Positions 43,684 through 54,902 of a DNA stretch of 64,000 nucleotides are shown here, piece after piece. Where the stretch lies: the NCBI RefSeq assembly GCF_048007105.1, contig NZ_CP180352.1:3596001-3660000 (forward strand), written 5' to 3'. The notes beneath the pieces were generated by a model. That model did no database searches. It worked only from the letters and a program-made list of their open reading frames with translations, and was not told the DNA's origin. Both the position numbers and the translations under genes were made by a program. The stretch's first letter is position 1, and each line of letters begins with the position of its first letter. The stretch is from Minwuia sp048007105. GTDB taxonomy: Bacteria > Pseudomonadota > Alphaproteobacteria > Minwuiales > Minwuiaceae.

Positions 43684-43841
43684 CGCCCCTGACCTCCCTT
43701 GTACGGTTGTTGCCTGTGGATCATGTTCCTACACCGGGCGGCGACGCGGCGCAAAGGAAGCTCTGCGCCGGTTGAGGTCCGCCGCGATTCGCAGCATGCT
43801 CTGCGCATGATTTCCGGTTCCCGACGGCGCGGCCGCCAGAG

Positions 43842-46235
43842 ATGAAATGGATCTGGCGAGCCATGGTCACGATCGTGGCGCTGCTGGCGCTCGCGGTCGT
43901 CGGTCTGTTCGTGGCCGGTCGCATGACGTTGCCGACGATCGACGGAACCGTCGCGCTGGATGGACCGGCCGCGGAGATTCGCATCGTCCGGGACCGGTTC
44001 GCCATCCCGCACATCTATGCCGCCTCCGAGGACGACGCCTTGTTCGCGCTGGGCTACACGCACGCCCAGGACCGTCTCTGGCAGATGGAACTGCAGCGCC
44101 GGATCGGCCAGGGCCGCCTGTCGGAGTTCGCCGGCCCCGTCACCGTTCAGACAGACATCTTCCTGCGCACACTCGGCCTGTATCGGGCAGCCGAGGCCAC
44201 CATGACGCGACTGGACGCCCGGACGCAGACGCGCCTGCAGCGCTACGCGGACGGCGTCAACGCCTGGCTCACGAACCGCGACGGATTGCTGCCGCCAGAG
44301 TTTCTGATCCTGGGCATCGAGCCCGAGCCCTGGCTGGCCGATTCCATCGTCTGGCTGAAGGTCATGGCCCTGAACCTGTCGGGCAACTACCACGCCGAAG
44401 CCCTGAGGGCCCAGGTTGCCGCGTTGCTGGGGCCAGAGAGAATGCGCCAAATCTGGCCCGCCTATCCGAAGAACGCCCCCGTGGCCCTGGGCGACCAGGC
44501 CGGCCTATGGCAACCGGGCGGTGCAGGCGGTCTCCTCGACGGCTGGCCGGCGCCCGATCCCGGAACCGGTTCGAACAACTGGGTGATCGACGGCCGGTTG
44601 AGCGCAACGGGCAAGCCGCTGCTGGCGAACGACCCGCATCTGGGTCTGCAGGCCCCCGCGGTCTGGTACTTCGCCCATCTGGAGTGGGCCGAAGAAGCGG
44701 TCATCGGCGGGACCCTGCCCGGCGTGCCCTTCGTGGTTCTGGGCCGCAACAGAAGCGTCGCCTGGGGTTTCACAAATACCGACCCCGACACGCAGGATCT
44801 TCTGCTGGAGCAGTTGAACCCCGAGAACCCGTCCCAGTACCGGACCAGCGAAGGCTGGGCCGATTTCACCACCCGCGAGGAAGTCATCGAGGTCAGCGGC
44901 GCCGAACCCCAACGCATGACAGTCCGGGAAAGCGTCAACGGACCGATCCTGACCGGCGCAGCCCGGAGTGTTTCGGAGATGACGCCGGAAGGTTATGCCG
45001 TGGCGCTGCGCTGGCACATCCTGGACGACGACGAGATGACGGTGCGGGCCGGCCTGAACACGGCGACCGTGAAGACAGTCCGCGAGTTCCAGTCGGTCAT
45101 GCGCGACTACCACAATGCGCAGCAGAACATGGTCGCGGCGGATATCGACGGAAACATCGGCTTCGTCGCCGCAGGGCGTGTACCGGTGCGAGCGGACCGG
45201 AGCGACTGGCAGGGCATGCTGCCGCAACCGGGCTGGACGCCACAGTCGGCGATCAACGGCTACATCCCCTATGAAGAGCTGCCGCAGGTGATCAACCCGG
45301 AGCGCGGCTACGTCGTCACGGCGAACAACCGCATCGTCGGGGACGGTTATGCGCATTTCCTGACCAACGAGTGGGCCGAACCCTACCGGGCGCAACGCAT
45401 CACCGACCTGCTGACCGCACGCCAGACCCATACCATCGACAGCTTCCGCTCGATGCAGGCCGACCGGGTCTCGCTGATGGCGCGGGAATTCCTGCCGCTG
45501 ATGCTGCAGGTCACGCCCGACGCAGCGGAACAGGAGGCCATCCTCGCCGACCTCCGGGTCTGGAACGGCGACATGGACCCTGACCGCTACGAGCCGACCG
45601 TCTTCCACGCCTGGTACCGGGAATTCGTGCGGCAGGTCCTGGTCGACCAGACCGGTGACCTCTTCGATCAACTCTGGGCGCCCCGCGTGGGCTTCTTCCG
45701 CAATGTCCTGACCGGCGCTGACGGCGCCGATAGCTGGTGCGACGACACCGCAACGGACCAGACGGAGGATTGCGCCGAGATCCTGGCTCGGGCCCTGTCC
45801 CTGGCGCTGGCCGATCTGGAGCAGCGCTATGGCGGCGACCGGACGGCGTGGACATGGGGCACGATCCATGCCGCGCACAGCGATCATACGCCCTTCACGA
45901 ATGTGGACCTGCTGCGGGATCTGTTCGATATCCGCGCGCCGGTCGGCGGCGACAGCTACACCGTCAACGTGGCCCATGGGCGGATGCGCGACAGGCGGGA
46001 GCCGTTCGCGACTCGCAGCGCCGCCTCGATGCGGGCGATCTACGACCTGGACGATCCGGACAGGTCCATCTACGTCCACTCGACCGGCCAGTCCGGCAAT
46101 CCCCTGTCGCAGCACTATGACGACATGGTCAACCGCTGGCGGCGTGTGGATTACATTCCGATGTCGATGCGGCGTGAGGACATCGAGCCGGGTGCGATCG
46201 GTACGTTGATCCTGCGGCCTGGCGCCGGCGGCTGA
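43842..46235 (+). CDS. Penicillin acylase family protein
   Basis: 797 residues, an N-terminal-nucleophile hydrolase made as a precursor and self-cut. A signal or anchor helix at about 7-27 (AMVTIVALLALAVVGLFVAG) sends it to the periplasm. The alpha chain includes IRIVRDRFAIPHIYAASEDD and GYTHAQDRLWQMELQRRIGQ. The beta chain starts at Ser244 in GTGSNNWVIDGRLSATGKPL, and the conserved LANDPHLGLQAPAVWY follows. Substrates may be N-acyl homoserine lactones, acyl-amino acids or beta-lactams; not decidable. It stands alone, divergent from the dehydrogenase gene, and converges on a small ribbon-helix-helix gene. Confidence 0.92.
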   Translation: MKWIWRAMVTIVALLALAVVGLFVAGRMTLPTIDGTVALDGPAAEIRIVRDRFAIPHIYAASEDDALFALGYTHAQDRLWQMELQRRIGQGRLSEFAGPVTVQTDIFLRTLGLYRAAEATMTRLDARTQTRLQRYADGVNAWLTNRDGLLPPEFLILGIEPEPWLADSIVWLKVMALNLSGNYHAEALRAQVAALLGPERMRQIWPAYPKNAPVALGDQAGLWQPGGAGGLLDGWPAPDPGTGSNNWVIDGRLSATGKPLLANDPHLGLQAPAVWYFAHLEWAEEAVIGGTLPGVPFVVLGRNRSVAWGFTNTDPDTQDLLLEQLNPENPSQYRTSEGWADFTTREEVIEVSGAEPQRMTVRESVNGPILTGAARSVSEMTPEGYAVALRWHILDDDEMTVRAGLNTATVKTVREFQSVMRDYHNAQQNMVAADIDGNIGFVAAGRVPVRADRSDWQGMLPQPGWTPQSAINGYIPYEELPQVINPERGYVVTANNRIVGDGYAHFLTNEWAEPYRAQRITDLLTARQTHTIDSFRSMQADRVSLMAREFLPLMLQVTPDAAEQEAILADLRVWNGDMDPDRYEPTVFHAWYREFVRQVLVDQTGDLFDQLWAPRVGFFRNVLTGADGADSWCDDTATDQTEDCAEILARALSLALADLEQRYGGDRTAWTWGTIHAAHSDHTPFTNVDLLRDLFDIRAPVGGDSYTVNVAHGRMRDRREPFATRSAASMRAIYDLDDPDRSIYVHSTGQSGNPLSQHYDDMVNRWRRVDYIPMSMRREDIEPGAIGTLILRPGAGG

Positions 46236-46244
46236 GCTGGCCGG

Positions 46245-46460
46245 TCAGGCGTCCGGCGCGACGATGCGGAAATCGGCCGTACGGCGCTCCGCATAGGTCT
46301 CGCCCACGTGGGCAGTCAGGCCGAGCCGGATAAGCTCCCGCATCGCCGCGGCCCGCGTCGGCAGGCGGTTCTCGAAACGCCAGTCGTCGATAGCGGCGAG
46401 CTCGTCATCGTCGAGCATCAATTGGAGTTTCTCGGTTCGTTTGGCGGGAATGCCGGCCAT
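46245..46460 (-). CDS. Small ribbon-helix-helix-like protein, copy A
   Basis: 71 residues from ATG 46460, with GGAGG about 9 bases upstream; an earlier TTG at 46514 is less likely. KRTEKLQLMLDDDELAAIDD, WRFENRLPTRAAAMRELIRL-GL fits a strand plus two helices of ribbon-helix-helix DNA-binding proteins. It is a paralogue of the next upstream gene (46611-46847); the shared core differs at only a few positions. No toxin-like gene is adjacent, so an orphan regulator is more likely than an antitoxin. Confidence 0.7.
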   Translation of the reverse strand: MAGIPAKRTEKLQLMLDDDELAAIDDWRFENRLPTRAAAMRELIRLGLTAHVGETYAERRTADFRIVAPDA

Positions 46461-46610
46461 CGGCGCAGCCTCCGGAAAGGACCTGCGCAGGCAATAATGG
46501 CGCTCCGCGGTCAACCAAATCGGGTTATTCAGATTTTAGTTGACCAATCATCTATTGGTGCAGGCTTGAAGGCAACCGGAAATTCCGTCCGAGGCCGAAA
46601 CGTGAAGCGT

Positions 46611-46847
46611 TCAGCCGTCCTTGGCCTGGTCGGGATCGACGATGCGGAAATCGGTCGACGCCTTGTCGACCGGCGTTTCCTCCAGCATCGGCGCCGTCTC
46701 CAGCCCCAGCCGGATCAGTTCGCGGATCGCGGCCGCGCGCGACGGCATGCGATTGGCAAAGCGCCAATCATCGATCGCTGCCATTTCGAGATCGTCCAGC
46801 ATCAGCTGGAGCTTCTCGGTCCTCTTCGGCGGATGGGCTTCAGCCAT
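46611..46847 (-). CDS. Small ribbon-helix-helix-like protein, copy B
   Basis: 78 residues from ATG 46847, about 8 bases after GAGGAG; ATG 46853 is too close to that site. Core KRTEKLQLMLDDLEMAAIDD, WRFANRMPSRAAAIRELIRL-GL is nearly the same as copy A, and both end in D-FRIV-(A/D)-PD. Tandem duplication with a 150-bp spacer is evident. It is probably a DNA-binding repressor of its own region (inference from fold). Confidence 0.7.
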   Translation of the reverse strand: MAEAHPPKRTEKLQLMLDDLEMAAIDDWRFANRMPSRAAAIRELIRLGLETAPMLEETPVDKASTDFRIVDPDQAKDG

Positions 46848-47415
46848 AATCATACTCCTCGTACGCAACAACGCGCAGCGCATGTCGATGTTCCAGAGAC
46901 TGCCTGAGCAATCCGGAACGAGCCACGCTGGTCCAGCAGGGCCGCCATACCCGAACCGCAGGCCGGATCGCGCCGGGCCGGCAAATTCAGTCCCTGTATG
47001 GATAAAACGGCGTCCATGAGATCAGCAATCGTTCAAGGCCATTCGGGTACAGACGTTGGCTTCAACGCCCCGCTGCCGCAACCGGCTGGCCATTCGGCCT
47101 TGCAGGAGGCCAGTACGGCGTCAGCAACGCCGCAAACGCATCGTCCGCAAGGCAAGTTGGAGTAAGTTACTCCATCGCTGGAACTACTTCAAGCGCTGTC
47201 ACTTCCGGCATCTCCACACCTTACATATTTTCAACAGTTTATGTAATCAACACACAATCCAGCTGTTCTTGAACCTCAGTGGCTTGAGAAAGATCGGTGT
47301 CTGACCGAACAACCGGCAGATCAGTGGCCGACCCATACGAATTTTCTTGTCGTTTTTCTTTGAATAGCTAGCTTGAAGGCACGGCAATCATGCTGAAGAC
47401 GAAGAAGGAGCCACC
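46848..47415. other. Long intergenic region with a 17-bp palindrome
   Basis: The only clear signal in these roughly 570 bp is TGGAGTAA-G-TTACTCCA at 47158-47174, a perfect inverted repeat that could be an operator. The stretch from about 47190 to 47400 is AT-richer than its surroundings and precedes a strong ribosome site at 47405-47412, so the promoter of the small genes that follow probably lies here. No protein frame is convincing. Confidence 0.45.
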
Positions 47416-47616
47416 ATGCCCACCCTGCTTACCATCGTGACTACGGACGACATCATCGACGATGTCGATCGTGACGGCGCGCAGGAACGGGATCCGGATG
47501 TTGAAGCCGCGCTGCGTCATGACGCGAAGGCCCGCCAGGCCCGTCACGCGGCGTCGCGAGGACGGAAGATGGTCAAGGCCCTCAGGAACCGGAGCAACGA
47601 AGATGAGCTTTCGTGA
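47416..47616 (+). CDS. Small charged protein upstream of an entericidin-like gene
   Basis: 66 residues with an excellent ribosome site (GAAGGAGCCACC before ATG 47416). The sequence is acidic then basic (TTDDIIDDVDRDGAQERDPD, ARHAASRGRKMVKALRNRSN) with no signal or membrane helix. It overlaps the next small gene by 14 bases. Function unknown; it might be a leader or regulator of the entericidin-like lipoprotein. Confidence 0.55.
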   Translation: MPTLLTIVTTDDIIDDVDRDGAQERDPDVEAALRHDAKARQARHAASRGRKMVKALRNRSNEDELS

Positions 47617-47767
47617 ACATACCCTCACCCTGCTGACCATCGCGGCGTTCGGCGGCCTGCTGGTTGCCTGCGACGACACCATCCGCGGTATCGGCAAGGA
47701 CACGCAGCAGACGGCGGACGCCGTCGTCGACAGTGTCGAAGGCAATCCCCAGGAAAACTCGGAATAA
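47603..47767 (+). CDS. Entericidin-like small lipoprotein
   Basis: 54 residues. MSFREHTLTLLTIAAFGGLL is a signal sequence ending in the lipobox LVAC with lipidated Cys23, then DDTIRGIGKDTQQTADAVVD, the entericidin pattern (Cys, Thr-x-Arg-Gly-x-Gly-x-Asp). Entericidins are small membrane lipoproteins expressed in stress or stationary phase and can be bacteriolytic as an antidote/toxin pair. Only one clear member is present. ATG 47603 lies inside the end of the previous frame. Confidence 0.75.
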   Translation: MSFREHTLTLLTIAAFGGLLVACDDTIRGIGKDTQQTADAVVDSVEGNPQENSE

Positions 47768-47807
47768 GAACTTCGGCCCCAGAGGCCCGACTGCAGGGAG
47801 TAGTAGA

Positions 47808-47984
47808 ATGATCAGTGATCGCGCAGCCGGAAAGATGATCGCCATCGTCACCATCATGGTGTGCGCGGCCGTCGCATCGACGCTGGATACCGTACCGGCC
47901 GACAAGACATTCAAGATAGCCGGATCGGTGACCGGAACGTCTGCTGAGGCGTTCCAGCCGGTCCGTCTCACGGGAGCCCGCTGA
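47808..47984 (+). CDS. Small exported protein
   Basis: 58 residues from ATG 47808 with AGGGAG upstream. A hydrophobic segment KMIAIVTIMVCAAVASTLDT near 9-28 acts as a signal or anchor; the rest is polar (VPADKTFKIAGSVTGTSAEA). No family is recognised. Its position directly behind an entericidin-like gene suggests one small envelope-stress unit, ended by a hairpin at about 48218. Confidence 0.45.
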   Translation: MISDRAAGKMIAIVTIMVCAAVASTLDTVPADKTFKIAGSVTGTSAEAFQPVRLTGAR

Positions 47985-48217
47985 ACCGGACTGCAGCGCC
48001 GCATCCCACGCCCTTCTCCAATCAGAACAAGAACGAGAAGAACAAGAACGGCAAATGGACAATGGCGGGATGCAGCAGTCTAAGGGGGTAGCGTAGCCAG
48101 GCTTTTATCCGGATCCGTGTCCGGACAGCCGAAAGCGGCGGTCAACAGCCGCGAAGGCAGCAGAGAGCAGGCAGTCAGGTTCTCCCGCTCCTGGGAAATA
48201 TCGACACCAGGAACCAC

Positions 48218-48250
48218 GGGCGGTCGCCGAAAGGCGGCCGCCCGCTTCTC
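48218..48250 (+). terminator. GC-rich hairpin with GAAA tetraloop
   Basis: GGGCGG-T-CGCC (48218-48228) pairs with GGCG-G-CCGCCC (48233-48243) across a GAAA loop, followed on the plus strand by GCTTCTCTTT. It ends the small-protein region and may also stop transcription from the opposite side behind ratA. Bases 47985-48217 contain nothing else I can support. Confidence 0.5.
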
Positions 48251-48271
48251 TTTCGGCTTCCGGGTGGCCGG

Positions 48272-48703
48272 CTATCCGTAGAGTGCGTTCGCCCGGCTCT
48301 CGAAGGCCGCCACCATCCGCCGCACGGCCTCGTGGAACAGCGGCTGAACGGCCCTCCGGAGCAGCATCGAACGGAACTCGAAATCGACGCTGAACTCGAC
48401 CTTGCAGCCCTTCTCGTGCGGCAGGAACTGCCAGTCGTTCTCCAGATACCGCATGGGCCCCTCGACGTAGTTCACCTGGATGGTGCGGTCGTCGGGGTCC
48501 AGATCGACACGGGACCGGAAGCGCTCGCGGAAGACCTTGAAGCCGATCAACAGGTCGGCCGTCAGCTGGCGTTCCGTTTTCGACACCACGCGCGCGCCGA
48601 CGCACCAGGGCAGGAACTCGGGATAGCGGCCGACATCGGCCACGAGTTCGTACATCTGGCGCGGATCGTAGGGCAGAACGCGGGTTTCGGTGTGCTTCGG
48701 CAT
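48272..48703 (-). CDS. RatA/COQ10-like START-domain protein
   Basis: 143 residues forming a START/SRPBCC fold: HTETRVLPYDPRQMYELVAD, VGRYPEFLPWCVGARVVSKT and FRSMLLRRAVQPLFHEAVRR, all typical of the COQ10/RatA family. In alphaproteobacteria these proteins bind ubiquinone and support respiration; the ribosome-binding RatA toxin function of E. coli is less likely. It follows lipA by 8 bases, continuing the pdh-lpd-lip operon. Confidence 0.9.
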   Translation of the reverse strand: MPKHTETRVLPYDPRQMYELVADVGRYPEFLPWCVGARVVSKTERQLTADLLIGFKVFRERFRSRVDLDPDDRTIQVNYVEGPMRYLENDWQFLPHEKGCKVEFSVDFEFRSMLLRRAVQPLFHEAVRRMVAAFESRANALYG

Positions 48704-48711
48704 GCCGGCAG

Positions 48712-49659
<948 letters not shown>

Positions 49660-49681
49660 CCGGCCTCGCTTTCCATGAGGG

Positions 49682-51082
<1,401 letters not shown>

Positions 51083-51097
51083 ATCAGTCTCCTCCGG

Positions 51098-52420
51098 TCA
51101 AAGCAGCATCGTCACCGGATCTTCGAGAAGACCCTTGAGCGTTTCGAGGAACTCGGCCCCCTCGGCGCCGCCATAGACGCGGTGGTCGCAGCTCAGCGTC
51201 GCCGTCATCACCGTCGCCACCGCCAGCGCGCCGTCCTTCACGACCGGCTTCTGCTTGCCGGAGCCGACGGCGAGGATAGTGGATTGCGGCGGGTTGATGA
51301 CGGCCACGAACTGGTCGATGCCGAACATGCCCAGATTGGAAACCGTGAAGGTGCCGCCCTGGTATTCATCAGGCGTCAGCTTGCCGTCGCGGGCCCGTCC
51401 GGCGAGGTCCTTGGTCTCGCCCGAGATCTGCACCAGCCCCTTGCGGTCGGCGTCCCGGACCACCGGCGTGATCAGACCGCCCTCGATCGCCACGGCGACC
51501 GAGACGTCGACCTTGCGGTGCTGCAGGATCGCGCTCTCGGTGAACTGGGCGTTGATCTTCGGGTGCCGCGCCAGCGCCAGCGCCGAAGCGCGGACGATGA
51601 AGTCGTTGACCGAGATCTTGTAGCTGTCGGACCGGCCGTTGAGGTCCTTCCGCATGGCCAGCAGATTGTCCAGTTCGATGTCGATGGTCAGATAGAAGTG
51701 CGGGATGGTCTGCTTGGATTCCAGCAGCCGCCGCGCAATCGTCTTCCGCATCGAGTTGAGCTTGATCTCCTCGTAGTCGTCCGTGGACGGCGGATACGAC
51801 GAAGCGGTCATCGGTGCCGGTGCGGCCTTCTCCGCCGGCGCAGCCTGGGCGGCGGCCGGTGCGTCCGGCTTCGCGGCCGCCTTCTTGCCGGTGCCGGCCT
51901 TCAGCGCCGCCTCGACATCGCGCTTGACGATGCGGCCCTTCGGCCCCGACCCCTCGATCAGGGAGAGGTCCAGACCTTCCTGACCCGCCATGCGCTTCGC
52001 CAGCGGGCTGGCAAAGATGCGGCCACCCTTGCTCCCGCCCGAGGCGGCCGGCTTCGGTGCGGGTGCGGCGGCTGGCGCCGGCTCGGCCTTTTCGGGCTCG
52101 GGCTCCGGTTCTTCGCTTGACGGTTCAGGCGTCGGACCGCCCTCGGGCGTGTAGCCGTCCAGCGCACTCTTGTCCTCGCCTTCCTCCAGAAGGATCGCGA
52201 TGGGCGCGTTGACTTTCACGCCCTCGGTCCCTTCCGCGACCAGCAGCTTGCCGATGGTACCCTCGTCGACCGCCTCGACTTCCATGGTCGCCTTGTCGGT
52301 CTCGATTTCGCAGAGCACGTCGCCCGACGAGACGGTATCGCCTTCCTTGACCTGCCAGCTTGCGAGCGTGCCCTCCTCCATGGTGGGCGACAGGGCCGGC
52401 ATCGTAATCGTGATCGGCAT
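51098..52420 (-). CDS. pdhC: Pyruvate dehydrogenase E2, dihydrolipoyl acetyltransferase
   Basis: 440 residues. Residues about 1-80 are a lipoyl domain with the modified lysine in EIETDKATMEVEAV; an Ala/Pro/Glu linker follows; the peripheral subunit-binding domain is FASPLAKRMAGQEGLDLSLI; the catalytic domain starts near 215. The expected active-site motif near the C-terminus is DHR-x-x-DG, but here it reads LSCDHRVYGGAEGAEFL, with Gly at the Asp position. The catalytic His is kept. A single A-to-G change would explain this, either real or a base-call error. Order pdhA-pdhB-pdhC-lpdA, 12 bases after pdhB. Confidence 0.95.
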   Translation of the reverse strand: MPITITMPALSPTMEEGTLASWQVKEGDTVSSGDVLCEIETDKATMEVEAVDEGTIGKLLVAEGTEGVKVNAPIAILLEEGEDKSALDGYTPEGGPTPEPSSEEPEPEPEKAEPAPAAAPAPKPAASGGSKGGRIFASPLAKRMAGQEGLDLSLIEGSGPKGRIVKRDVEAALKAGTGKKAAAKPDAPAAAQAAPAEKAAPAPMTASSYPPSTDDYEEIKLNSMRKTIARRLLESKQTIPHFYLTIDIELDNLLAMRKDLNGRSDSYKISVNDFIVRASALALARHPKINAQFTESAILQHRKVDVSVAVAIEGGLITPVVRDADRKGLVQISGETKDLAGRARDGKLTPDEYQGGTFTVSNLGMFGIDQFVAVINPPQSTILAVGSGKQKPVVKDGALAVATVMTATLSCDHRVYGGAEGAEFLETLKGLLEDPVTMLL

Positions 52421-52432
52421 GTCCCTGCTCCC

Positions 52433-53845
52433 CTAGTCGGCGTAGCAGACCGCCTTGGCGGCCTCGACGATGGTTTCGACCTGCGGCAGCGCCAGCTTCT
52501 CCAGGTTCGCCGCGTAGGGCATGGGCACATCGATGCCCGTCACGCGCTTCACCGGCGCGTCGAGCCAGTCGAAGGCCTCCTCCATGACCCTGGCGGAGAT
52601 CTCCGCGCCGATGCCGCAGGCCGGGAAGCCCTCTTCCAGCGTCACCAGCCGGTTGGTCTTCTTGACCGAGCGGATGACGGCCGGGATATCCATCGGACGG
52701 ATCGAGCGCAGGTCGATGACTTCGGCGTCGATGCCTTCTTCGGCCAGCATCTCGGCCGCTTTCATCCCCTTCTCGACCATGATCGAGTAACCCACCAGCG
52801 TGACGTCGGAGCCCTTGCGGACGACCTTCGCCTTGCCGATCGGCAACACCCATTCGGGATCGGTCGGGGCCTCGCCGGACCGGCCGTAGAGGATCTCGTT
52901 TTCCAGGAAGATCACCGGGTTCGGATCGCGGATCGCGGCCTTCAGCAGCCCCTTGGCATCCGATGCGGAATAGGGCGAGACGACCTTAAGGCCTGGAATG
53001 GCCGCGTACCATGCGGCGTAGTCCTGGCTGTGCTGGGCGCCCACCCGGGCCGCCGCGCCGTTCGGACCGCGGAACACGATGGGGCAGCCCATCTGACCGC
53101 CGGACATGTAGAGCGTCTTCGCCGCGGAGTTGATGATGTGGTCGATGGCCTGCATGGCGAAGTTGAAGGTCATGAACTCGACCACCGGCCGCAGCCCGCC
53201 GAAGGCCGCGCCGACGCCGATGCCGGCGAACCCGTGCTCGGTGATCGGCGTGTCGATCACCCGCTTGGCGCCGAACTGTTCCAGCAGACCCTGGGAGACC
53301 TTGTAGGCGCCCTGATACTCGGCGACTTCCTCGCCCATCAGGAACACGTTCTCGTCGCGGGTCATCTCCTCGGCCATGGCGTCGCGCAGGGCTTCGCGGA
53401 CCGTGACTTCCTTCAGATCCGCGCCTTCGGGGATTTCCGGCTCCTCGTCCTCGTCGTCGTCGGACGCTTCGGGTTCGTGACGCTTCGGCTCGGCTGGCGC
53501 CTTCGGCGCCTCGGCCGCCGGTTCCGAGGTGTCCTCGTCCCCGGATGCCGCCGGCTCCGGTCCGCCCTCAGGCGTGTAGCCGTCGAGGGCGCTTTCGTCC
53601 TCGCCTTCCTCCAGCAGGATGGCGATGGCGGCGTTCACCTTGACGCCCTCGGTGCCCTCGTCGACCAGCAGCTTGCCGATGGTCCCCTCGTCGACCGCCT
53701 CGACCTCCATGGTCGCCTTGTCGGTCTCGATTTCGCAAAGCACATCGCCGGCGGAGACCTTGTCGCCTTCCTTGACCTGCCAGCTCGCCAGCGTGCCTTC
53801 CTCCATGGTCGGAGAAAGGGCCGGCATCGTTATCGTGATCGGCAT
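52433..53845 (-). CDS. pdhB: Pyruvate dehydrogenase E1 beta with N-terminal lipoyl domain
   Basis: 470 residues from ATG 53845; upstream in-frame codons overlap pdhA and are not protein-like. Residues about 1-80 are a lipoyl domain (EIETDKATMEVEAV with modifiable Lys), then an acidic Pro/Ala linker (ASDDDEDEEPEIPEGADLKE), then the transketolase-like beta subunit (LRDAMAEEMTRDENVFLMGE, EVAEYQGAYKVSQGLLEQFG, DTPITEHGFAGIGVGAAFGG). An added lipoyl domain on E1 beta is known in alphaproteobacteria. It differs from the pdhC lipoyl domain at only about five of 95 positions. Confidence 0.96.
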   Translation of the reverse strand: MPITITMPALSPTMEEGTLASWQVKEGDKVSAGDVLCEIETDKATMEVEAVDEGTIGKLLVDEGTEGVKVNAAIAILLEEGEDESALDGYTPEGGPEPAASGDEDTSEPAAEAPKAPAEPKRHEPEASDDDEDEEPEIPEGADLKEVTVREALRDAMAEEMTRDENVFLMGEEVAEYQGAYKVSQGLLEQFGAKRVIDTPITEHGFAGIGVGAAFGGLRPVVEFMTFNFAMQAIDHIINSAAKTLYMSGGQMGCPIVFRGPNGAAARVGAQHSQDYAAWYAAIPGLKVVSPYSASDAKGLLKAAIRDPNPVIFLENEILYGRSGEAPTDPEWVLPIGKAKVVRKGSDVTLVGYSIMVEKGMKAAEMLAEEGIDAEVIDLRSIRPMDIPAVIRSVKKTNRLVTLEEGFPACGIGAEISARVMEEAFDWLDAPVKRVTGIDVPMPYAANLEKLALPQVETIVEAAKAVCYAD

Positions 53846-53858
53846 CGTCCGCTCCCCC

Positions 53859-54902
53859 TCAGACTTCCACGAGCACGTCGGTGTAGAGCTCGGACGGATC
53901 CGGCTCCGGGCTGTTCTGCGCAAACTCGGCGGCGTCCGAGACAATCGACTTCACTTCCTTGTCGATAGCCTTCAGAGCGTCGTCCCCAACGCCGAACTCC
54001 TCCACCAGGCGGACGCGGACCCGCTCGATCGGGTCCTTCTCGGCCCGCATCTTCGCGACCTCTTCCTTGCTGCGGTACTTGGCCGGGTCCGACATGGAGT
54101 GGCCGCGATAGCGGTAGGTCTTCATCTCGAGGATGATCGGGCCGTTGCCGCCGCGGACATATTCGACCGCCTCTTCCGCCGCCTGCTTCACGACCAGCAC
54201 GTCCATGCCGTCGACCTGGCGGCCCGGAATGCCGAAGCTGTCGCCGCGCTTGTACATCTCGGTCTGCGCCGACGAACGGACGACCGACGTGCCCATTGCA
54301 TACTGGTTGTTCTCGATGACGTAGATCACCGGCAGTTTCCAGAGCGCGGCCATGTTGAAGGCCTCGTAGACCTGCCCCTGGTTGGCCGATCCGTCACCGA
54401 AATAGGTGACGCTGATCGCGTCGGTGCCTTTGTACTTTTCCGCCATGGCGAGGCCTGTGCCCAGCGGAACCTGCGCGCCGACGATGCCATGGCCGCCGTA
54501 GAAATTCTTCTCGCGGCTGAACATGTGCATCGAGCCGCCCTTGCCCCTCGAGTAACCGCCGGCGCGGCCGGTCAGCTCGGCCATCACGCCGGCGCTTTCC
54601 ATGCCGCAGGCCAGCATGTGGCCGTGGTCGCGATAGGACGTGATCACCTTGTCGTTGGCCGTCAGCGCTGCCTGGATCCCCACGACGACGGCTTCCTGGC
54701 CGATGTAGAGATGGCAGAAGCCGCCGATCAGGCCCATGCCGTAGAGCTGCCCCGCCTTCTCCTCGAAGCGCCGGATCAGCAGCATCTCGCGGTAGAGTGC
54801 AGAGAGATCCTCGGCAGTGGTCTCGACGGGCGTGTTCGGTTCCTTTTTCGCGCTCGACCGCGGGGAGCGGGAACGCGAACGGCTGCTCGCGGGCTTGGCC
54901 AT
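53859..54902 (-). CDS. pdhA: Pyruvate dehydrogenase E1 alpha
   Basis: 347 residues. Thiamine-diphosphate subunit of the decarboxylase. The cofactor motif is visible as YFGDGSANQGQVYEAFNMAA then YVIENNQYAMGTSV; phosphorylation-loop-like YRYRGHSMSDPAKYRSKEEV and MHMFSREKNFYGGHGIVGAQ are typical. The N-terminus is basic and Ser/Arg-rich (SSRSRSRSPRSSAKKEPNTP), a disordered extension. First gene of the operon, 114 bases downstream of ftsB on the same strand; its promoter is probably in that gap. Confidence 0.97.
   Translation of the reverse strand: MAKPASSRSRSRSPRSSAKKEPNTPVETTAEDLSALYREMLLIRRFEEKAGQLYGMGLIGGFCHLYIGQEAVVVGIQAALTANDKVITSYRDHGHMLACGMESAGVMAELTGRAGGYSRGKGGSMHMFSREKNFYGGHGIVGAQVPLGTGLAMAEKYKGTDAISVTYFGDGSANQGQVYEAFNMAALWKLPVIYVIENNQYAMGTSVVRSSAQTEMYKRGDSFGIPGRQVDGMDVLVVKQAAEEAVEYVRGGNGPIILEMKTYRYRGHSMSDPAKYRSKEEVAKMRAEKDPIERVRVRLVEEFGVGDDALKAIDKEVKSIVSDAAEFAQNSPEPDPSELYTDVLVEV

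Noticed and set aside
46245..46847. Complete toxin-antitoxin locus
   Set aside because: Both genes encode the DNA-binding type; no toxin-like frame lies beside them.
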